Positions 1 through 9,068 are shown, counted from the stretch's first letter. The stretch: 41,414 nucleotides of DNA from JAHFLV01 sp964367845 (GCA_964367845.1 CAYIYW010000002.1:1-41414), one strand, 5' to 3'. Numbers and translations: made by a program. The notes: generated by a model from the letters alone, not told the origin.

Positions 1-78
1 TACCACAACATGGTGGCAAGGGGTGATTATTTGTAATCCGTCTTCCGATTGAGATATTTGTTGAATCACATTTAAAAC

Positions 79-642
79 ATGGCGATAAAAAATCTTGTTA
101 AAAAAACACTTGCTCATGTCGGCTTAGTTCACCCTTCTCTGGGTATTAAAATCAGTCCGGAACAGAAGGCTACAATTTTGCTTGGGTCAAAGATTTCGAG
201 TGTCAGAACTTTTGTCGAAACTGGCACTCACGAAGGTCGGATGATAGAAAAAATAGGCCACGAATTTGAGCAGGTTTATTCCATTGAACTTAACGATCGT
301 CTTTTTGACATGGCTGTAAAGCGTTTTCAAGGCAGGCCAAATATACATTTGTTGCACGGCGATAGCGCTATTCTTATAAAAAAAGTTCTTAATGAAGTCC
401 AAGGCCGAGCGCTATTTTGGCTGGATGCTCATGATAGTGGCACAATTACTGCAGACAACGCGCCGATCGTTAAAGAATTGGAAGCGATTTTTGTTCACCC
501 CATAAAGAATCATCTAATTTTGGTTGACGATGCTCGCCACTTTGACCGGCCGACGATTCGAAAAATCAAAAGAATGACTGAAACTTGTGGCTACAAATTT
601 CGGGTCGAAAACGGTCTTTTCAAAATTACCTCAAATTTTTAA
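79..642 (+). CDS. Class I SAM-dependent methyltransferase-like protein
   Basis: This 187-residue protein probably has a Rossmann-type methyltransferase fold. The segment TFVETGTHEGRM (about residues 45-56) resembles the glycine-rich SAM-binding motif I. It is followed by an acidic strand end in YSIELNDR and by HGDSA, as in motifs II and III, and then by LFWLDAHDSG. Similar proteins occur in polysaccharide clusters beside FkbM-type methyltransferases. The next gene is of that kind and begins 14 nt after this stop. The ATG at 79 lacks a Shine-Dalgarno sequence, like most starts here. The substrate is unknown; an O-methylation of a glycan is inferred from the neighbours only. Confidence 0.7.
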   Translation: MAIKNLVKKTLAHVGLVHPSLGIKISPEQKATILLGSKISSVRTFVETGTHEGRMIEKIGHEFEQVYSIELNDRLFDMAVKRFQGRPNIHLLHGDSAILIKKVLNEVQGRALFWLDAHDSGTITADNAPIVKELEAIFVHPIKNHLILVDDARHFDRPTIRKIKRMTETCGYKFRVENGLFKITSNF

Positions 643-656
643 ACTTGTACTAAAAT

Positions 657-1562
657 ATGGGAATTAGGAACATTTTAATGAAAATTCTGCCTCGAAAAGT
701 TCTCGATTCTTTACGAGCCAGTATTTACCCTAAGAAAATTGATGTTGTTGAAGATCGCTTAAATTCATTTTTCCTGACGCATTACCAAAATCTTGCCGAT
801 CCAAAGGCGAGCCAGTGCCTGATCTTTAAAAATGCGGAATTTAAAGTTTATTCCAAGCATGGCACTGACGGCATTCTGGCTTATATTTTCTCGAAAATCG
901 GCGTGACCAACCGGACTTTTGTAGAAATGGGCGTGGAAACCGGACGAGAGTGCAATACCGCGAACTTGTCTTTGAATTTCGGCTGGAATGGGCTTCTCAT
1001 TGATGCCAACGAGGAATGGATAAAGTCGGCGCGAGCTTTTTATGCCGAGAAATTGGGGAACCGTTCGGGCAATGTCAAAGCGGTAGCCAGTTTTGTTTCG
1101 GCTGAAAATATTAATCAAACATTGAAGGACAGCGGACTGACCGGCGAGATTGATTTGTTGTCAATTGACATTGACGGCAATGACTATTGGGTTTGGCAGG
1201 CGGTCAATGCCATAAATCCGCGCGTGGTTGTGCTGGAATACAATCCGGCTTTGGGACTTCGCTCACTCACAATCAAATACGACCCAAAACATCGCTACAA
1301 CCCTCATCGGGTACATCCTCTTTATTTCGGCGCATCGCTTGTGGCCATCACTAAATTGGCCAAAAAGAAGGGCTATGCGCTGATGGCATGTGACAGCTAC
1401 GGGCAGGACGCTTTTTTTGTGCGTGAAGATGTTGCAAAAAATAAGTTTATCGAATTGTCGCCAGAAGAGGTTTTTTATCCCAACCCCCAACACTTGGCAA
1501 AAATCGGCAATGCCCGCGAGCAGTTTGAGCAAATCAAAAAACTCGGGTTTGAGGAGGTGTAA
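657..1562 (+). CDS. FkbM-family methyltransferase-like protein
   Basis: A 301-residue protein with the FkbM-like pattern. TFVEMGVETGRECNTANL (about residue 84 on) is motif I, GWNGLLIDAN gives the acidic residue that would hold the SAM ribose, and DLLSIDIDGNDYWVW is the typical FkbM block with the SIDIDG signature. The family O-methylates sugars and polyketides. Position at the head of a glycan cluster suggests a sugar or glycan substrate. The gene follows the first methyltransferase-like gene by 14 nt and is probably co-transcribed with it. An imperfect inverted repeat spans its stop codon (1512-1586). Confidence 0.75.
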   Translation: MGIRNILMKILPRKVLDSLRASIYPKKIDVVEDRLNSFFLTHYQNLADPKASQCLIFKNAEFKVYSKHGTDGILAYIFSKIGVTNRTFVEMGVETGRECNTANLSLNFGWNGLLIDANEEWIKSARAFYAEKLGNRSGNVKAVASFVSAENINQTLKDSGLTGEIDLLSIDIDGNDYWVWQAVNAINPRVVVLEYNPALGLRSLTIKYDPKHRYNPHRVHPLYFGASLVAITKLAKKKGYALMACDSYGQDAFFVREDVAKNKFIELSPEEVFYPNPQHLAKIGNAREQFEQIKKLGFEEV

Positions 1563-1586
1563 GGTTTTTTCAAATTGCTCCCGGGC
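1512..1586. repeat. Imperfect inverted repeat spanning a stop codon
   Basis: The 17-nt arm at 1512-1528 is nearly complementary to 1570-1586, with one mismatch and one G-U-compatible pair. The 41-nt spacer contains the stop codon of the FkbM-like gene. It could be a long-stem 3' hairpin or a decayed inverted duplication. No clear U-tract follows the right arm. Confidence 0.5.
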
Positions 1587-1654
1587 GACAGATTATTTCT
1601 GTTTGGCATGGACTCAAATTTAAGGTATCTTTTATCTAATTGAGTGATATAGAT

Positions 1655-2434
1655 ATGGTTAACAAAAACATCATTGGCATCATCCCTGCCAGAATGGGAT
1701 CTTCTCGGTTCCCGGGCAAACCGCTTGAAAAAATCCTCGGAATGCCCATGGTTGGTCATTGTTATAAACGGGCCAAAATGAGCAAGACTTTGACCGAGGT
1801 GTACATCGTTACTCCTGATACCGTTATTGCCGACTACGCTAAATCTATCGGCGCCAAATGCGTGATGGGCCGGAACGATCACCCTGGCTGTTCTGACATA
1901 ACTGCCGAAGCGGTCTTGAAAATAGAAAAAGAAACGGGGAAAAGAATTGACCTCGTTGTTATGCTACAGGGCGACGAACCCATGATTGTGCCGGAAATGA
2001 TTGACCTTGCCGTCAAGCCATGTATTGAAAATGATTCAATTGAAGTTCTAAATTTGATGGCGCCGATAAAGAGCGAAGAAGAGCATCGCGACCCAAACTG
2101 CCCAAAAGTGGTCGTAGACAAAGAAAATTTTGCCCTTTATTTCTCCCGTGAACCGATTCCGTCCAGAAAGAAATGGAAGGGTGGTGCTATATCGATGTTT
2201 AAGCAAGTATGCATCATTCCGTTCAAAAGAGATTTTCTTGAACAGTTTAATGCTTGGGGCCGTTCAGTGCTGGAGGGAATTGAATCCATTGACATGCTGA
2301 GAGTTCTGGAGCACGGCCACAAGGTCAAAATGGTTTACGAAGAATTTGAAACATACAGCGTTGACACGCCGGCCGACTTGGTGAAAGTTGAGAAAAAAAT
2401 GGCGGATGATGCGTTGGTCAAAAGATACACCTGA
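1655..2434 (+). CDS. KdsB-like sugar cytidylyltransferase
   Basis: The protein begins MVNKNIIGIIPARMGSSRFP and continues GKPLEKILG, the nucleotide-binding signature of 3-deoxy-manno-octulosonate cytidylyltransferase and related CMP-sugar synthetases. VVMLQGDEPMI is the metal-binding QGDEP motif of this family. About 259 residues is close to the normal KdsB length (about 250). It should activate an acidic sugar with CTP to give CMP-sugar plus pyrophosphate, in the cytoplasm. An in-frame TTG at 1640 would add five residues; the ATG at 1655 fits the family N-terminus better. The next gene starts 6 nt after the stop. Whether the sugar is Kdo or another keto-acid is unknown. No Kdo synthase or lipid A gene is visible in this window. 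Confidence 0.85.
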   Translation: MVNKNIIGIIPARMGSSRFPGKPLEKILGMPMVGHCYKRAKMSKTLTEVYIVTPDTVIADYAKSIGAKCVMGRNDHPGCSDITAEAVLKIEKETGKRIDLVVMLQGDEPMIVPEMIDLAVKPCIENDSIEVLNLMAPIKSEEEHRDPNCPKVVVDKENFALYFSREPIPSRKKWKGGAISMFKQVCIIPFKRDFLEQFNAWGRSVLEGIESIDMLRVLEHGHKVKMVYEEFETYSVDTPADLVKVEKKMADDALVKRYT

Positions 2435-2440
2435 AAAAAT

Positions 2441-4297
2441 ATGCCTGAAACCAGCATCGTCATCCGGACAATGAACGAGGAGAAGCACCTCGGAAATCTC
2501 CTTGAAGCCGTAAAAAAACAGGAATACAAGGATTATGAGATTGTTGTTGTTGATTCCGGTTCAAGCGACCGGACTTTGGAAATCGCCGAAAAATTCCAGG
2601 CGAAAATCATAAAAATTGAAAGCCGTGATTTCACGTTCGGTTACTCTCTGAATCTCGGCTGTCAGGCGGCGAGCGGGAAATATCTGGTTTTTGTTTCAGC
2701 TCATGTTTTACTGGTGGACAAATCATGGCTCTCAAACCTGATTGCTCATTTCAATAATAAAAAAGTCGCCATGGTCTACGGCCGGCAAATCGGCCACAAA
2801 ACTTCCAAATTTTCCGAAAAACTTGATTTTGAAAGATTTTTTAGCCGTTCGCCGGTTAATGAAAGCGCGCCGAAGGATTTTGCCAATAACGCCAATTCGG
2901 CTATTCGCAAAGACCTTTGGCAAAAGAAAAATTTTGACGAAAATCTTTTTGGTTTGGAAGATATTGAATGGGCCAAATTTCAGGCTAAAAATGGCCACAT
3001 AATTCATTACGAGCCGCAGGCCGCCGTTTATCACATTCATGACGAGAAATGGTATCAAGTTTTTAATCGTTATCGGCGTGAAGCGATCGCCGCTTTCCGG
3101 ATTGGTCTCAAGCATCCGCCGCAGGTTCGCCTTGAATTTCGCTGGTTTCTCATCCGCATGGCGGTTGATACCATCCGTTCTTTTCCTAACTGGTCGCCAT
3201 CGCGTTTGGAAGAAATTTTCCGGTTCAGATATTATCAGTGGAAGGGCAGCCGTCAGGGTTGGTTCCGCGACCGCGGCCTTGACCTTTCTAAAGACACCGA
3301 GAACATTTATTTTCCTCTGCCGGTCAGAAATGAAGCAGTCGTGATTGAAGACAAAGGCCGGGCCAAATTTCGGGAAATTCCGATGCCCGAAATGCGGCCA
3401 GGCGACATCTTGGTTCAAGTCAGTCATGTCGGCATTTGTCGGACCGACTTGGAGGTCTACGAAGGCACTCTCGGCTATTATCGGGACGGTATCGCTCATT
3501 ATCCGATTATTCCGGGCCACGAATTTTCAGGGACGATTGCCCGTGTCGGAGCAAATAACAAATTCCGCGAATGGTTCAAAGTTGGCGATCGCGTGGTCGG
3601 TGAATGCATACTGTCCCGAGGCGAGGTTTCGGCCCGCAAGGAAGTCGGAGTCATAAATCACAACGGAGCGTACAGTAAATTCGTCATTGTGCCCGGCACG
3701 GCAATCCATCTCTTGCCGGCTAATCTTGACATGGAGGTCGCGGCAGTTTCCGAACCTTTGGCGGTTGTTTTGCGGGCGCTCCGCCGAATCAAAAACCGCC
3801 TGACGTCCAAGGCGACGGTCGCCGTTATCGGCGTCGGACCGATTGGCAATTTTGCGGCCCAAGTTCTTTCTCTGGAGGGCTACAAAGTGACTGTTTTTGA
3901 CAAAAATCCGGACCGACTGAAGTTGATTGAAAACAGGGTTGAAAAGACCGCGACTAAAATTGAAGGTATCGGCAGATTCAACTTAATCATTGAAGCGACC
4001 GGTTCGGCCGACGCCTTAAATCTGGTTTTACAGCAAAGCGTCATTGATAGCACGATTTTGCTTTTGGGTTTTCCGTACGCAAACATTAATTATAATTTTG
4101 AAGACATCGTCGGTTTTGAAAAGGTCATCGTCGGTTCAGTCGGCGCCGAAAGCCGGGACTTCACAGCCGCCCTCGCTCTTTTGCCGAAACTGGACATGAC
4201 ACCTTTTATCAAGAAAATTTTGCCTTTAACTGATTTTGAGAAAGCGTGGGAATTACTCCGGGCCGGCAGTAATTTTAAAATAATTTTGAAGCCGTAG
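2441..4297 (+). CDS. GT2 glycosyltransferase fused to zinc-type (MDR) dehydrogenase
   Basis: One uninterrupted 618-codon frame joins two enzymes. Residues 1 to about 290 are a family-2 glycosyltransferase: MPETSIVIRTMNEEKHL, VVVDSGSSDRT, and FVSAHVLLVD, the SAH variant of the usual DxD block. Residues from about 294 to 618 are a medium-chain alcohol dehydrogenase. They carry GICRTD (Cys333), PGHEFSG (His360, Glu361) and the NAD(P)-binding GVGPIG (464-469). The four-cysteine structural zinc lobe of classical members is not visible. The first half should transfer a sugar; the second should oxidise or reduce a polyol or sugar intermediate. The gene lies between the cytidylyltransferase and the cyclase with gaps of 6 and 3 nt. 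A fusion caused by a lost stop in the assembly cannot be excluded, but the linker reads cleanly. Confidence 0.85.
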   Translation: MPETSIVIRTMNEEKHLGNLLEAVKKQEYKDYEIVVVDSGSSDRTLEIAEKFQAKIIKIESRDFTFGYSLNLGCQAASGKYLVFVSAHVLLVDKSWLSNLIAHFNNKKVAMVYGRQIGHKTSKFSEKLDFERFFSRSPVNESAPKDFANNANSAIRKDLWQKKNFDENLFGLEDIEWAKFQAKNGHIIHYEPQAAVYHIHDEKWYQVFNRYRREAIAAFRIGLKHPPQVRLEFRWFLIRMAVDTIRSFPNWSPSRLEEIFRFRYYQWKGSRQGWFRDRGLDLSKDTENIYFPLPVRNEAVVIEDKGRAKFREIPMPEMRPGDILVQVSHVGICRTDLEVYEGTLGYYRDGIAHYPIIPGHEFSGTIARVGANNKFREWFKVGDRVVGECILSRGEVSARKEVGVINHNGAYSKFVIVPGTAIHLLPANLDMEVAAVSEPLAVVLRALRRIKNRLTSKATVAVIGVGPIGNFAAQVLSLEGYKVTVFDKNPDRLKLIENRVEKTATKIEGIGRFNLIIEATGSADALNLVLQQSVIDSTILLLGFPYANINYNFEDIVGFEKVIVGSVGAESRDFTAALALLPKLDMTPFIKKILPLTDFEKAWELLRAGSNFKIILKP

Positions 4298-4300
4298 CAT

Positions 4301-4930
4301 ATGAAAATTATTGATATTTCAGTCCCAGTTGATGAGAACACCCCAGTTTGGCCGACGGCTTCTGCTCCCCAATGCATAAGCACTTTCAGCATTGAAAAAG
4401 GCCACTCTGCCAATGATTCCACAATTCACATGGGTCTTCATACGGGAACACATATTGACGCTCCGTTGCATTTTATTCGCGACGGTCGTTCAGTTGGCGC
4501 AATGCCGCTTGAAATTTTCGCCGGCCCGGCTTTAGTTGTGCATCTGCCGCGAGTGAAAGAAATTTCTGCGGCTGAATTGGCGAAAATAAAAGTCCCTAAA
4601 AACGTTACCCGGATTTTATTCAAGACCTCAAACTCGGTTTTGTGGGGAAAGAAAAGTCAATTTAAGAAAGATTATGTTGGCCTGACCGCTGACGCGGCTG
4701 TCTGGCTTTCGGAAAGAAATGTCGGACTGATCGGCGTTGACTATCTTTCGGTCGCGAAGTTTGACGATGCTGTCGCGGTTCATAAAATTCTGCTGGGCAA
4801 GGGAGTCGTGCTTCTTGAGGGAATTGATTTGAGCAAAGTAAAACCCGGGAATTACACACTTATGTGTCTGCCCGTGAAGTTCTCGGCCATGGAAGCGGCG
4901 CCGGTGAGGGCGGTATTGACAAAACTATAA
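4301..4930 (+). CDS. Cyclase-family (kynurenine formamidase-like) hydrolase
   Basis: A 209-residue protein of the 'putative cyclase' family. The metal-binding motif HTGTHIDAPLHF (about residues 47-58) matches the family HxGTHxDxPxH, and DISVPVDENTPVWP matches its N-terminal signature. Known members are metal-dependent amide or lactone hydrolases such as kynurenine formamidase. There is no tryptophan catabolism gene nearby, so a role on an activated sugar or a lactone in the glycan pathway is more likely, by inference. Its ATG lies 3 nt after the previous stop, indicating tight co-expression. A T-rich stretch follows the gene (about 4951-4958) without a convincing stem. Confidence 0.8.
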   Translation: MKIIDISVPVDENTPVWPTASAPQCISTFSIEKGHSANDSTIHMGLHTGTHIDAPLHFIRDGRSVGAMPLEIFAGPALVVHLPRVKEISAAELAKIKVPKNVTRILFKTSNSVLWGKKSQFKKDYVGLTADAAVWLSERNVGLIGVDYLSVAKFDDAVAVHKILLGKGVVLLEGIDLSKVKPGNYTLMCLPVKFSAMEAAPVRAVLTKL

Positions 4931-4994
4931 AATTTAGCGACCGCGGCCCGTCTTTTTTGAGTTTTCCTTCAAAATATGCGAAACTTCAGGCAAT

Positions 4995-5921
4995 ATGAAG
5001 TACAAATACAAAGCCCTGATTTCCGCGCCGTATTTTCAGCCCATCGCCGAGCGTTTCAGAGACCAATTTGAGAAAGAGGGAGTTGAGATGATAATCCCTG
5101 CAGTCCACGAACGGCTTTCCGAACAAGAACTTCTCGGGGTTATTAGCGACATTGACGCTATGCTTTGCGGTGACGACCGAGTAACCAGAAAGGTGATTGA
5201 GTCGGCTCCAAAACTTAAGGTGATTTCAAAATGGGGGACCGGAATAGACTCTATTGACCAAGAAGCCGCCAAAGAACACGGTATTATCATAAAAAACACA
5301 ATTAACGCTTTTACCGAACCTGTAGCCGACAGCGTGATGGGTTTCATTCTTTGTTTTGCTCGCGACACCATTAACCTGAACAATGATATGAAAGAGGGGG
5401 TTTGGACGAAAAAAATAACCATCGCTCTAAATGAATGTACGCTCGGAATAGTCGGTCTTGGCCATGTCGGCAAAGCGATAAAAAAACGGGCCGAATCTTT
5501 TGGGATGAAGGTGTTGGCCTGTGATATCAAACCGGTGGCGTCCGACTTGGTTTCGCTCGAAAAACTCCTTGCCGAGTCCGACTTTGTCAGTTTGAATTGC
5601 GACCTCAATCCGACGAGTCGACATCTTATAAATTCAAACACGTTGGCGATGGTGAAACCGACGGCTTATCTCATAAACACTTCGCGCGGGCCGGTGGTGA
5701 AAGAGATTGACCTTGTTAAAGCCCTTGAGCAAAAGAAAATTGCCGGCGCGGCGCTGGATGTTTTTGAAGATGAACCTTTGCCCGGCAACAGTCCATTGCG
5801 AAAGATGGAAAATGTCATCCTTTCGCCTCACAATGCCAATGCCAGTCCGAAGGCCTGGAATTTTGTTCATCAAAATACGGTCAATAACCTGATTTCAGCG
5901 CTCAAGAGCCCGTCTAAATAA
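4995..5921 (+). CDS. D-isomer-specific 2-hydroxyacid dehydrogenase (SerA/GhrB-like)
   Basis: A 308-residue NAD(P)-dependent dehydrogenase. The Rossmann motif is GIVGLGHVGKAI (about residue 150). The catalytic set can be read in order: Arg in NTSRGPVV, Glu in DVFEDEPLP and His in SPHNANAS. The length equals that of short phosphoglycerate dehydrogenase or hydroxypyruvate reductase homologues, without the C-terminal ACT domain. It interconverts a 2-hydroxy and a 2-keto acid. In this cluster it may form or use a keto-acid precursor of the CMP-activated sugar (inference). A role in serine synthesis is the alternative, but no other serine gene is present. Confidence 0.8.
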   Translation: MKYKYKALISAPYFQPIAERFRDQFEKEGVEMIIPAVHERLSEQELLGVISDIDAMLCGDDRVTRKVIESAPKLKVISKWGTGIDSIDQEAAKEHGIIIKNTINAFTEPVADSVMGFILCFARDTINLNNDMKEGVWTKKITIALNECTLGIVGLGHVGKAIKKRAESFGMKVLACDIKPVASDLVSLEKLLAESDFVSLNCDLNPTSRHLINSNTLAMVKPTAYLINTSRGPVVKEIDLVKALEQKKIAGAALDVFEDEPLPGNSPLRKMENVILSPHNANASPKAWNFVHQNTVNNLISALKSPSK

Positions 5922-5933
5922 ACAAAAACTCAA

Positions 5934-7778
5934 ATGAACAAAAAAGATGGCGTTTTGGTGGTATTTGGCAAAGAATTGCCGCCGAATCTGGCTAAATCAG
6001 TAAGGATGACCTCGGAGGTCAAGACGGGCGCAGAGCATAAATACGACGTCATTATTGCGTCCAAAAATCTTCAACCGGAAATAGAAAGCGCGGGTTTCAA
6101 ATGGCAAAATCTCGAGAACTTTGTTGAGCCGGGAAGCATTTATAAAGCCAGCGCTTTTTCGGAAGAATTGTCCCGTCTCAAACTTGCCGACGGGAATCTT
6201 TTGGCAAAATCGTTTAAGTATAAGGGCTACGAGATGTGGTGGATGTATTACAACGGCCTTTTTCTTTATTTTTGCCTGCCCTACACCCAGTACAAAAAAC
6301 TTCTTGAGTATTTAAAAGATTTTAAAAACATCCATCTTTTTGAGTCGCCGTACAAGAGTCTGTTTTCATGTTTTCTGACAGCATATGGTTGCAAACTGAA
6401 ACTGTTAGCCAAGCCAAGTTTCAAAAGTAGGGCTTTCTTGCCTTTCGGCGTTTTTCTTCAGATTTTCTTGACTCTGATTTATCTACCGGCACTAATGGTA
6501 AGCAAGCGCCGGCTTATGGTTTTTATCGGCGATAAATTTGAAAAAAACCGAGATTACGATTTCAGAATGAGATTTATTTATCAGGAATTGCGTCAAAAAA
6601 ATCTGCCCTTCGTTGAATTTATTCGGAGTTTGGAATCTTGGAAAGTGGTATTACAACATGTTTTTGTCAGGAAACGTCCGGTTATTTACTCCGAGGCGGT
6701 GGCTTTTGCCGGAAAGTTTTTGAACATTGTTTCAGGCGGTCGTTCGCGGGCTAGGCGTGAATTCGGTCTTCATATTTTTGGATTTCAGAAACCAGAGGAG
6801 AAGTTTAAGTTTTTGGTCGCGACACAGTTTCTTCTTGGTGTGTATGACGATATTTGGGCGACGCGGATTATGAAATGGATTTTACGTACCATCGGAATTA
6901 AGGCGGCGTTTGTCGCGGCGTCTTTAGACCGCAATTTTCATGCGGTGTTGGGTTGTAAATTAAACTCCATCCCGACCGTTGGTATTTTGCATGGGGTGGC
7001 CTCCAGACATTATAATCTTTACGATTTTTTGCCTGGTTTTAACGGTGATAAAAGTTTATCGGTTGATAAATATGGAGTTTGGAGCGAGTGGTGGAAGGAG
7101 TACTACATAAAAAATAGTCAGGCCTATCGTCCGGAACAGCTTTATGTTTCCGGTCCGATGAGGCCGCTTGAAAAAAGCGAAAATGCTTCCGTTCCGGATG
7201 TCGTCGTGGACGGGTTAAACACAAACGCAAGCGCCGAGAAAACGACTAGCCCGGTCAGGGTGCTCTTTGTTTCCGAACAACTGGCCGTACCCCATGAAGT
7301 GATTCCGTATCTTGAAGAATTGCTTAAGCATACGGGCATTGAGGTCATGTTTACTTTCCGGCACCACCGAGACGGATTCAGAGAGTGGTTATTGAAAAAC
7401 AAACCGCAACTTTTGGAACATCCGCGCATAAAAATCGCCGAAAGCGGTTTGCAAAACGCCATTACGAATTCTGACGTGGCGGTCGGTTCGCACAGTACAG
7501 CCGTCCTTGAAATGCTCCTTTCGCTTAAGACCCCAATCTTTTTTCAAACTCAAAAGTGGGGGGACTACTATGGTCTTAAGGAATATGACCAGAAACACAC
7601 TTTCTTTGCGGAAAATCCGGACGAGCTCGTGGCCAAGATAAAAAATGTGCTAAATGTGCCAGTTAAAGATTTGCACAAACTTCAGGAACGATACTTTGGC
7701 AACCCGTATAAAAACGGAAGCAAGTGGGTTGTGGCTCAATTGGAAGAGGCGCTTTTAAATGGGCGAGCAACGAAATAG
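5934..7778 (+). CDS. Large GT-B-like polysaccharide glycosyltransferase (unassigned)
   Basis: A 614-residue protein I cannot place in a named family with certainty. The C-terminal part looks like a GT-B or CDP-glycerol glycerophosphotransferase-like fold. It has GILHGVASRHYN, then SGPMRPL, then VLFVSEQL, and then NSDVAVGSHSTAVLEMLL, a typical donor-site region with a conserved Ser/Thr-rich loop. A hydrophobic stretch near residues 168-190 (FLPFGVFLQIFLTLIYLPAL) could anchor it to the membrane. It lies 12 nt after the dehydrogenase gene, and its last 43 nt overlap the convergent flippase gene. A role as the transferase that uses the CMP-sugar of this cluster is possible but inferred. Confidence 0.6.
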   Translation: MNKKDGVLVVFGKELPPNLAKSVRMTSEVKTGAEHKYDVIIASKNLQPEIESAGFKWQNLENFVEPGSIYKASAFSEELSRLKLADGNLLAKSFKYKGYEMWWMYYNGLFLYFCLPYTQYKKLLEYLKDFKNIHLFESPYKSLFSCFLTAYGCKLKLLAKPSFKSRAFLPFGVFLQIFLTLIYLPALMVSKRRLMVFIGDKFEKNRDYDFRMRFIYQELRQKNLPFVEFIRSLESWKVVLQHVFVRKRPVIYSEAVAFAGKFLNIVSGGRSRARREFGLHIFGFQKPEEKFKFLVATQFLLGVYDDIWATRIMKWILRTIGIKAAFVAASLDRNFHAVLGCKLNSIPTVGILHGVASRHYNLYDFLPGFNGDKSLSVDKYGVWSEWWKEYYIKNSQAYRPEQLYVSGPMRPLEKSENASVPDVVVDGLNTNASAEKTTSPVRVLFVSEQLAVPHEVIPYLEELLKHTGIEVMFTFRHHRDGFREWLLKNKPQLLEHPRIKIAESGLQNAITNSDVAVGSHSTAVLEMLLSLKTPIFFQTQKWGDYYGLKEYDQKHTFFAENPDELVAKIKNVLNVPVKDLHKLQERYFGNPYKNGSKWVVAQLEEALLNGRATK

Positions 7779-9010
7779 TATCCCAAGAGACCGTTAAAAG
7801 ACCTTACGATGACGTGTGTCACAATAAGGCCCATAAGTCCAAACATCGGAAGAAGAATCAGAAAAAGAGCTATCTGGATAATGGGAGTAACGGTCCGAAA
7901 AACATAGAGCTCTCTTTTCTTTTTGTGAGCTGACAATATTTCATTAAACACCGTGCCGGAGACCGCAAGCAGAGTCAGAGAGTAAACTTGTGAATAAAAA
8001 ACCGAATCAAGGTATTGAGGAAAGAAAAATTTATAAAAATAAGGAGCGATAAGAGTATAGATGCCAGCTAAAGCAAGAGCGTAAATGGCGAGAAGGATGG
8101 CCTTGCGGGGGGCGGATTTTTGCAGTTCTTCAAACGGCCTCCCGCTCATTTTGGGAAGAATCAAAGTGCTAAGTATTTTTTTGCCGCCTTGGAGTTGTTC
8201 AACGGGTGCGATGGCGAACGCATAAAGAGCGAGGGGAGCCGCGCCCAGATAATGGAAAATGAGAATTTTATCAAGATGATGGGCGATGTTCCCGATGATA
8301 TCCATTACGCTCAAGTGTCCGCTGTAGGAAATAAGTCCCGAGTCCTCCGTTTTATTTTCATTTTGATAGGCGCGCAAAGTTCTCCAGTAAAGGAATAGCG
8401 GGACTATCGCGCCGACAAAAAAGTAGACGATGATGATTAAAGGGAGACTCTGGCTTAAAATAAGCGTAAGAATGATGGCGACGGCCGGCACGGTGTTCCG
8501 AACCATACCGTAAAGCGAACTCCTTTTGAAATCTTTTTTGCCCAACAGATGCGCGCCGTATAGGCCAGCGCTTGCGGTCAACGGAGACAGGATTCCCGCC
8601 AAGAGAAATGAGAAAGATAAAATAGCATTCTCGTTTATGAAGTAGTAGGTGCTAAGGGCTAATCCGCCCATGAATATTCCGACGCCCCATTTAAGGTTTA
8701 GTCTGAAACCTTGACGAAGCGACCCCCCGAAACCCCGCGCGACTGATTGAACGATTGACGTATTGAGTCCCGTGAAGGAAAATATTCCCAAGATTGCCAC
8801 CGCCGAGAGAATGAATTTATAAATTCCGAACGATTCTTTCGGGAAAAGATTGGCGAAAGCGATAGAAATAAAAAAACCAGACAGCATGGCGACGCCATGG
8901 CCGATGGATAGCCAAAAACCGCCGCGGGATAAATAAACAAGGTCTGTTTTCAGGTATTTCTCGCCCAAGCGTAACCACGGGGAAATTAACCGTTTAATTT
9001 TTGAAATCAT
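7736..9010 (-). CDS. Wzx-type oligosaccharide flippase
   Basis: A polytopic protein of 424 residues, with hydrophobic segments along its whole length. It carries the polysaccharide-exporter layout: SRGGFWLSIGHGVAMLSGFF at the start, FGIYKFILSAVAIL after the first pair of helices, and a C-terminal GYYFVARPF. This family (MOP/MATE superfamily) flips undecaprenyl-linked oligosaccharides across the inner membrane. The ATG at 9008-9010 is preferred over an upstream in-frame TTG at 9046 because a promoter (-35 TTGCCG, 17 nt, -10 TAATCT) lies just upstream and would start the mRNA almost at this ATG. It is the only minus-strand gene in the glycan cluster. It is divergent from the ligase gene and overlaps its convergent neighbour by 43 nt. 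Confidence 0.8.
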   Translation of the reverse strand: MISKIKRLISPWLRLGEKYLKTDLVYLSRGGFWLSIGHGVAMLSGFFISIAFANLFPKESFGIYKFILSAVAILGIFSFTGLNTSIVQSVARGFGGSLRQGFRLNLKWGVGIFMGGLALSTYYFINENAILSFSFLLAGILSPLTASAGLYGAHLLGKKDFKRSSLYGMVRNTVPAVAIILTLILSQSLPLIIIVYFFVGAIVPLFLYWRTLRAYQNENKTEDSGLISYSGHLSVMDIIGNIAHHLDKILIFHYLGAAPLALYAFAIAPVEQLQGGKKILSTLILPKMSGRPFEELQKSAPRKAILLAIYALALAGIYTLIAPYFYKFFFPQYLDSVFYSQVYSLTLLAVSGTVFNEILSAHKKKRELYVFRTVTPIIQIALFLILLPMFGLMGLIVTHVIVRSFNGLLGYYFVARPFKSASSN

Positions 9011-9017
9011 TAAAGTA

Positions 9018-9046
9018 AGATTAACCCGCCCATGCCAAGACGGCAA
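9018..9046 (-). promoter_or_regulatory. Promoter for the flippase gene
   Basis: On the minus strand, -35 TTGCCG (9041-9046) and -10 TAATCT (9018-9023) are 17 nt apart. The -10 ends 7 nt before the ATG at 9010, so the transcript would be leaderless or nearly so. Confidence 0.5.
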
Positions 9047-9068
9047 CTCGTTGGCGGAATCCGTTTTG

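Noticed and set aside
1..50. Possible C-terminal ends of a gene cut by the window start (frame 1 ends at 36, frame 2 at 50)
   Set aside because: Only 11-16 codons are visible in either frame and neither can be recognised, so no gene is called.
7736..7778. A frameshift or misassembly where two convergent genes overlap by 43 nt
   Set aside because: Both proteins read to natural-looking ends, and short convergent overlaps fit the compact style of the window.
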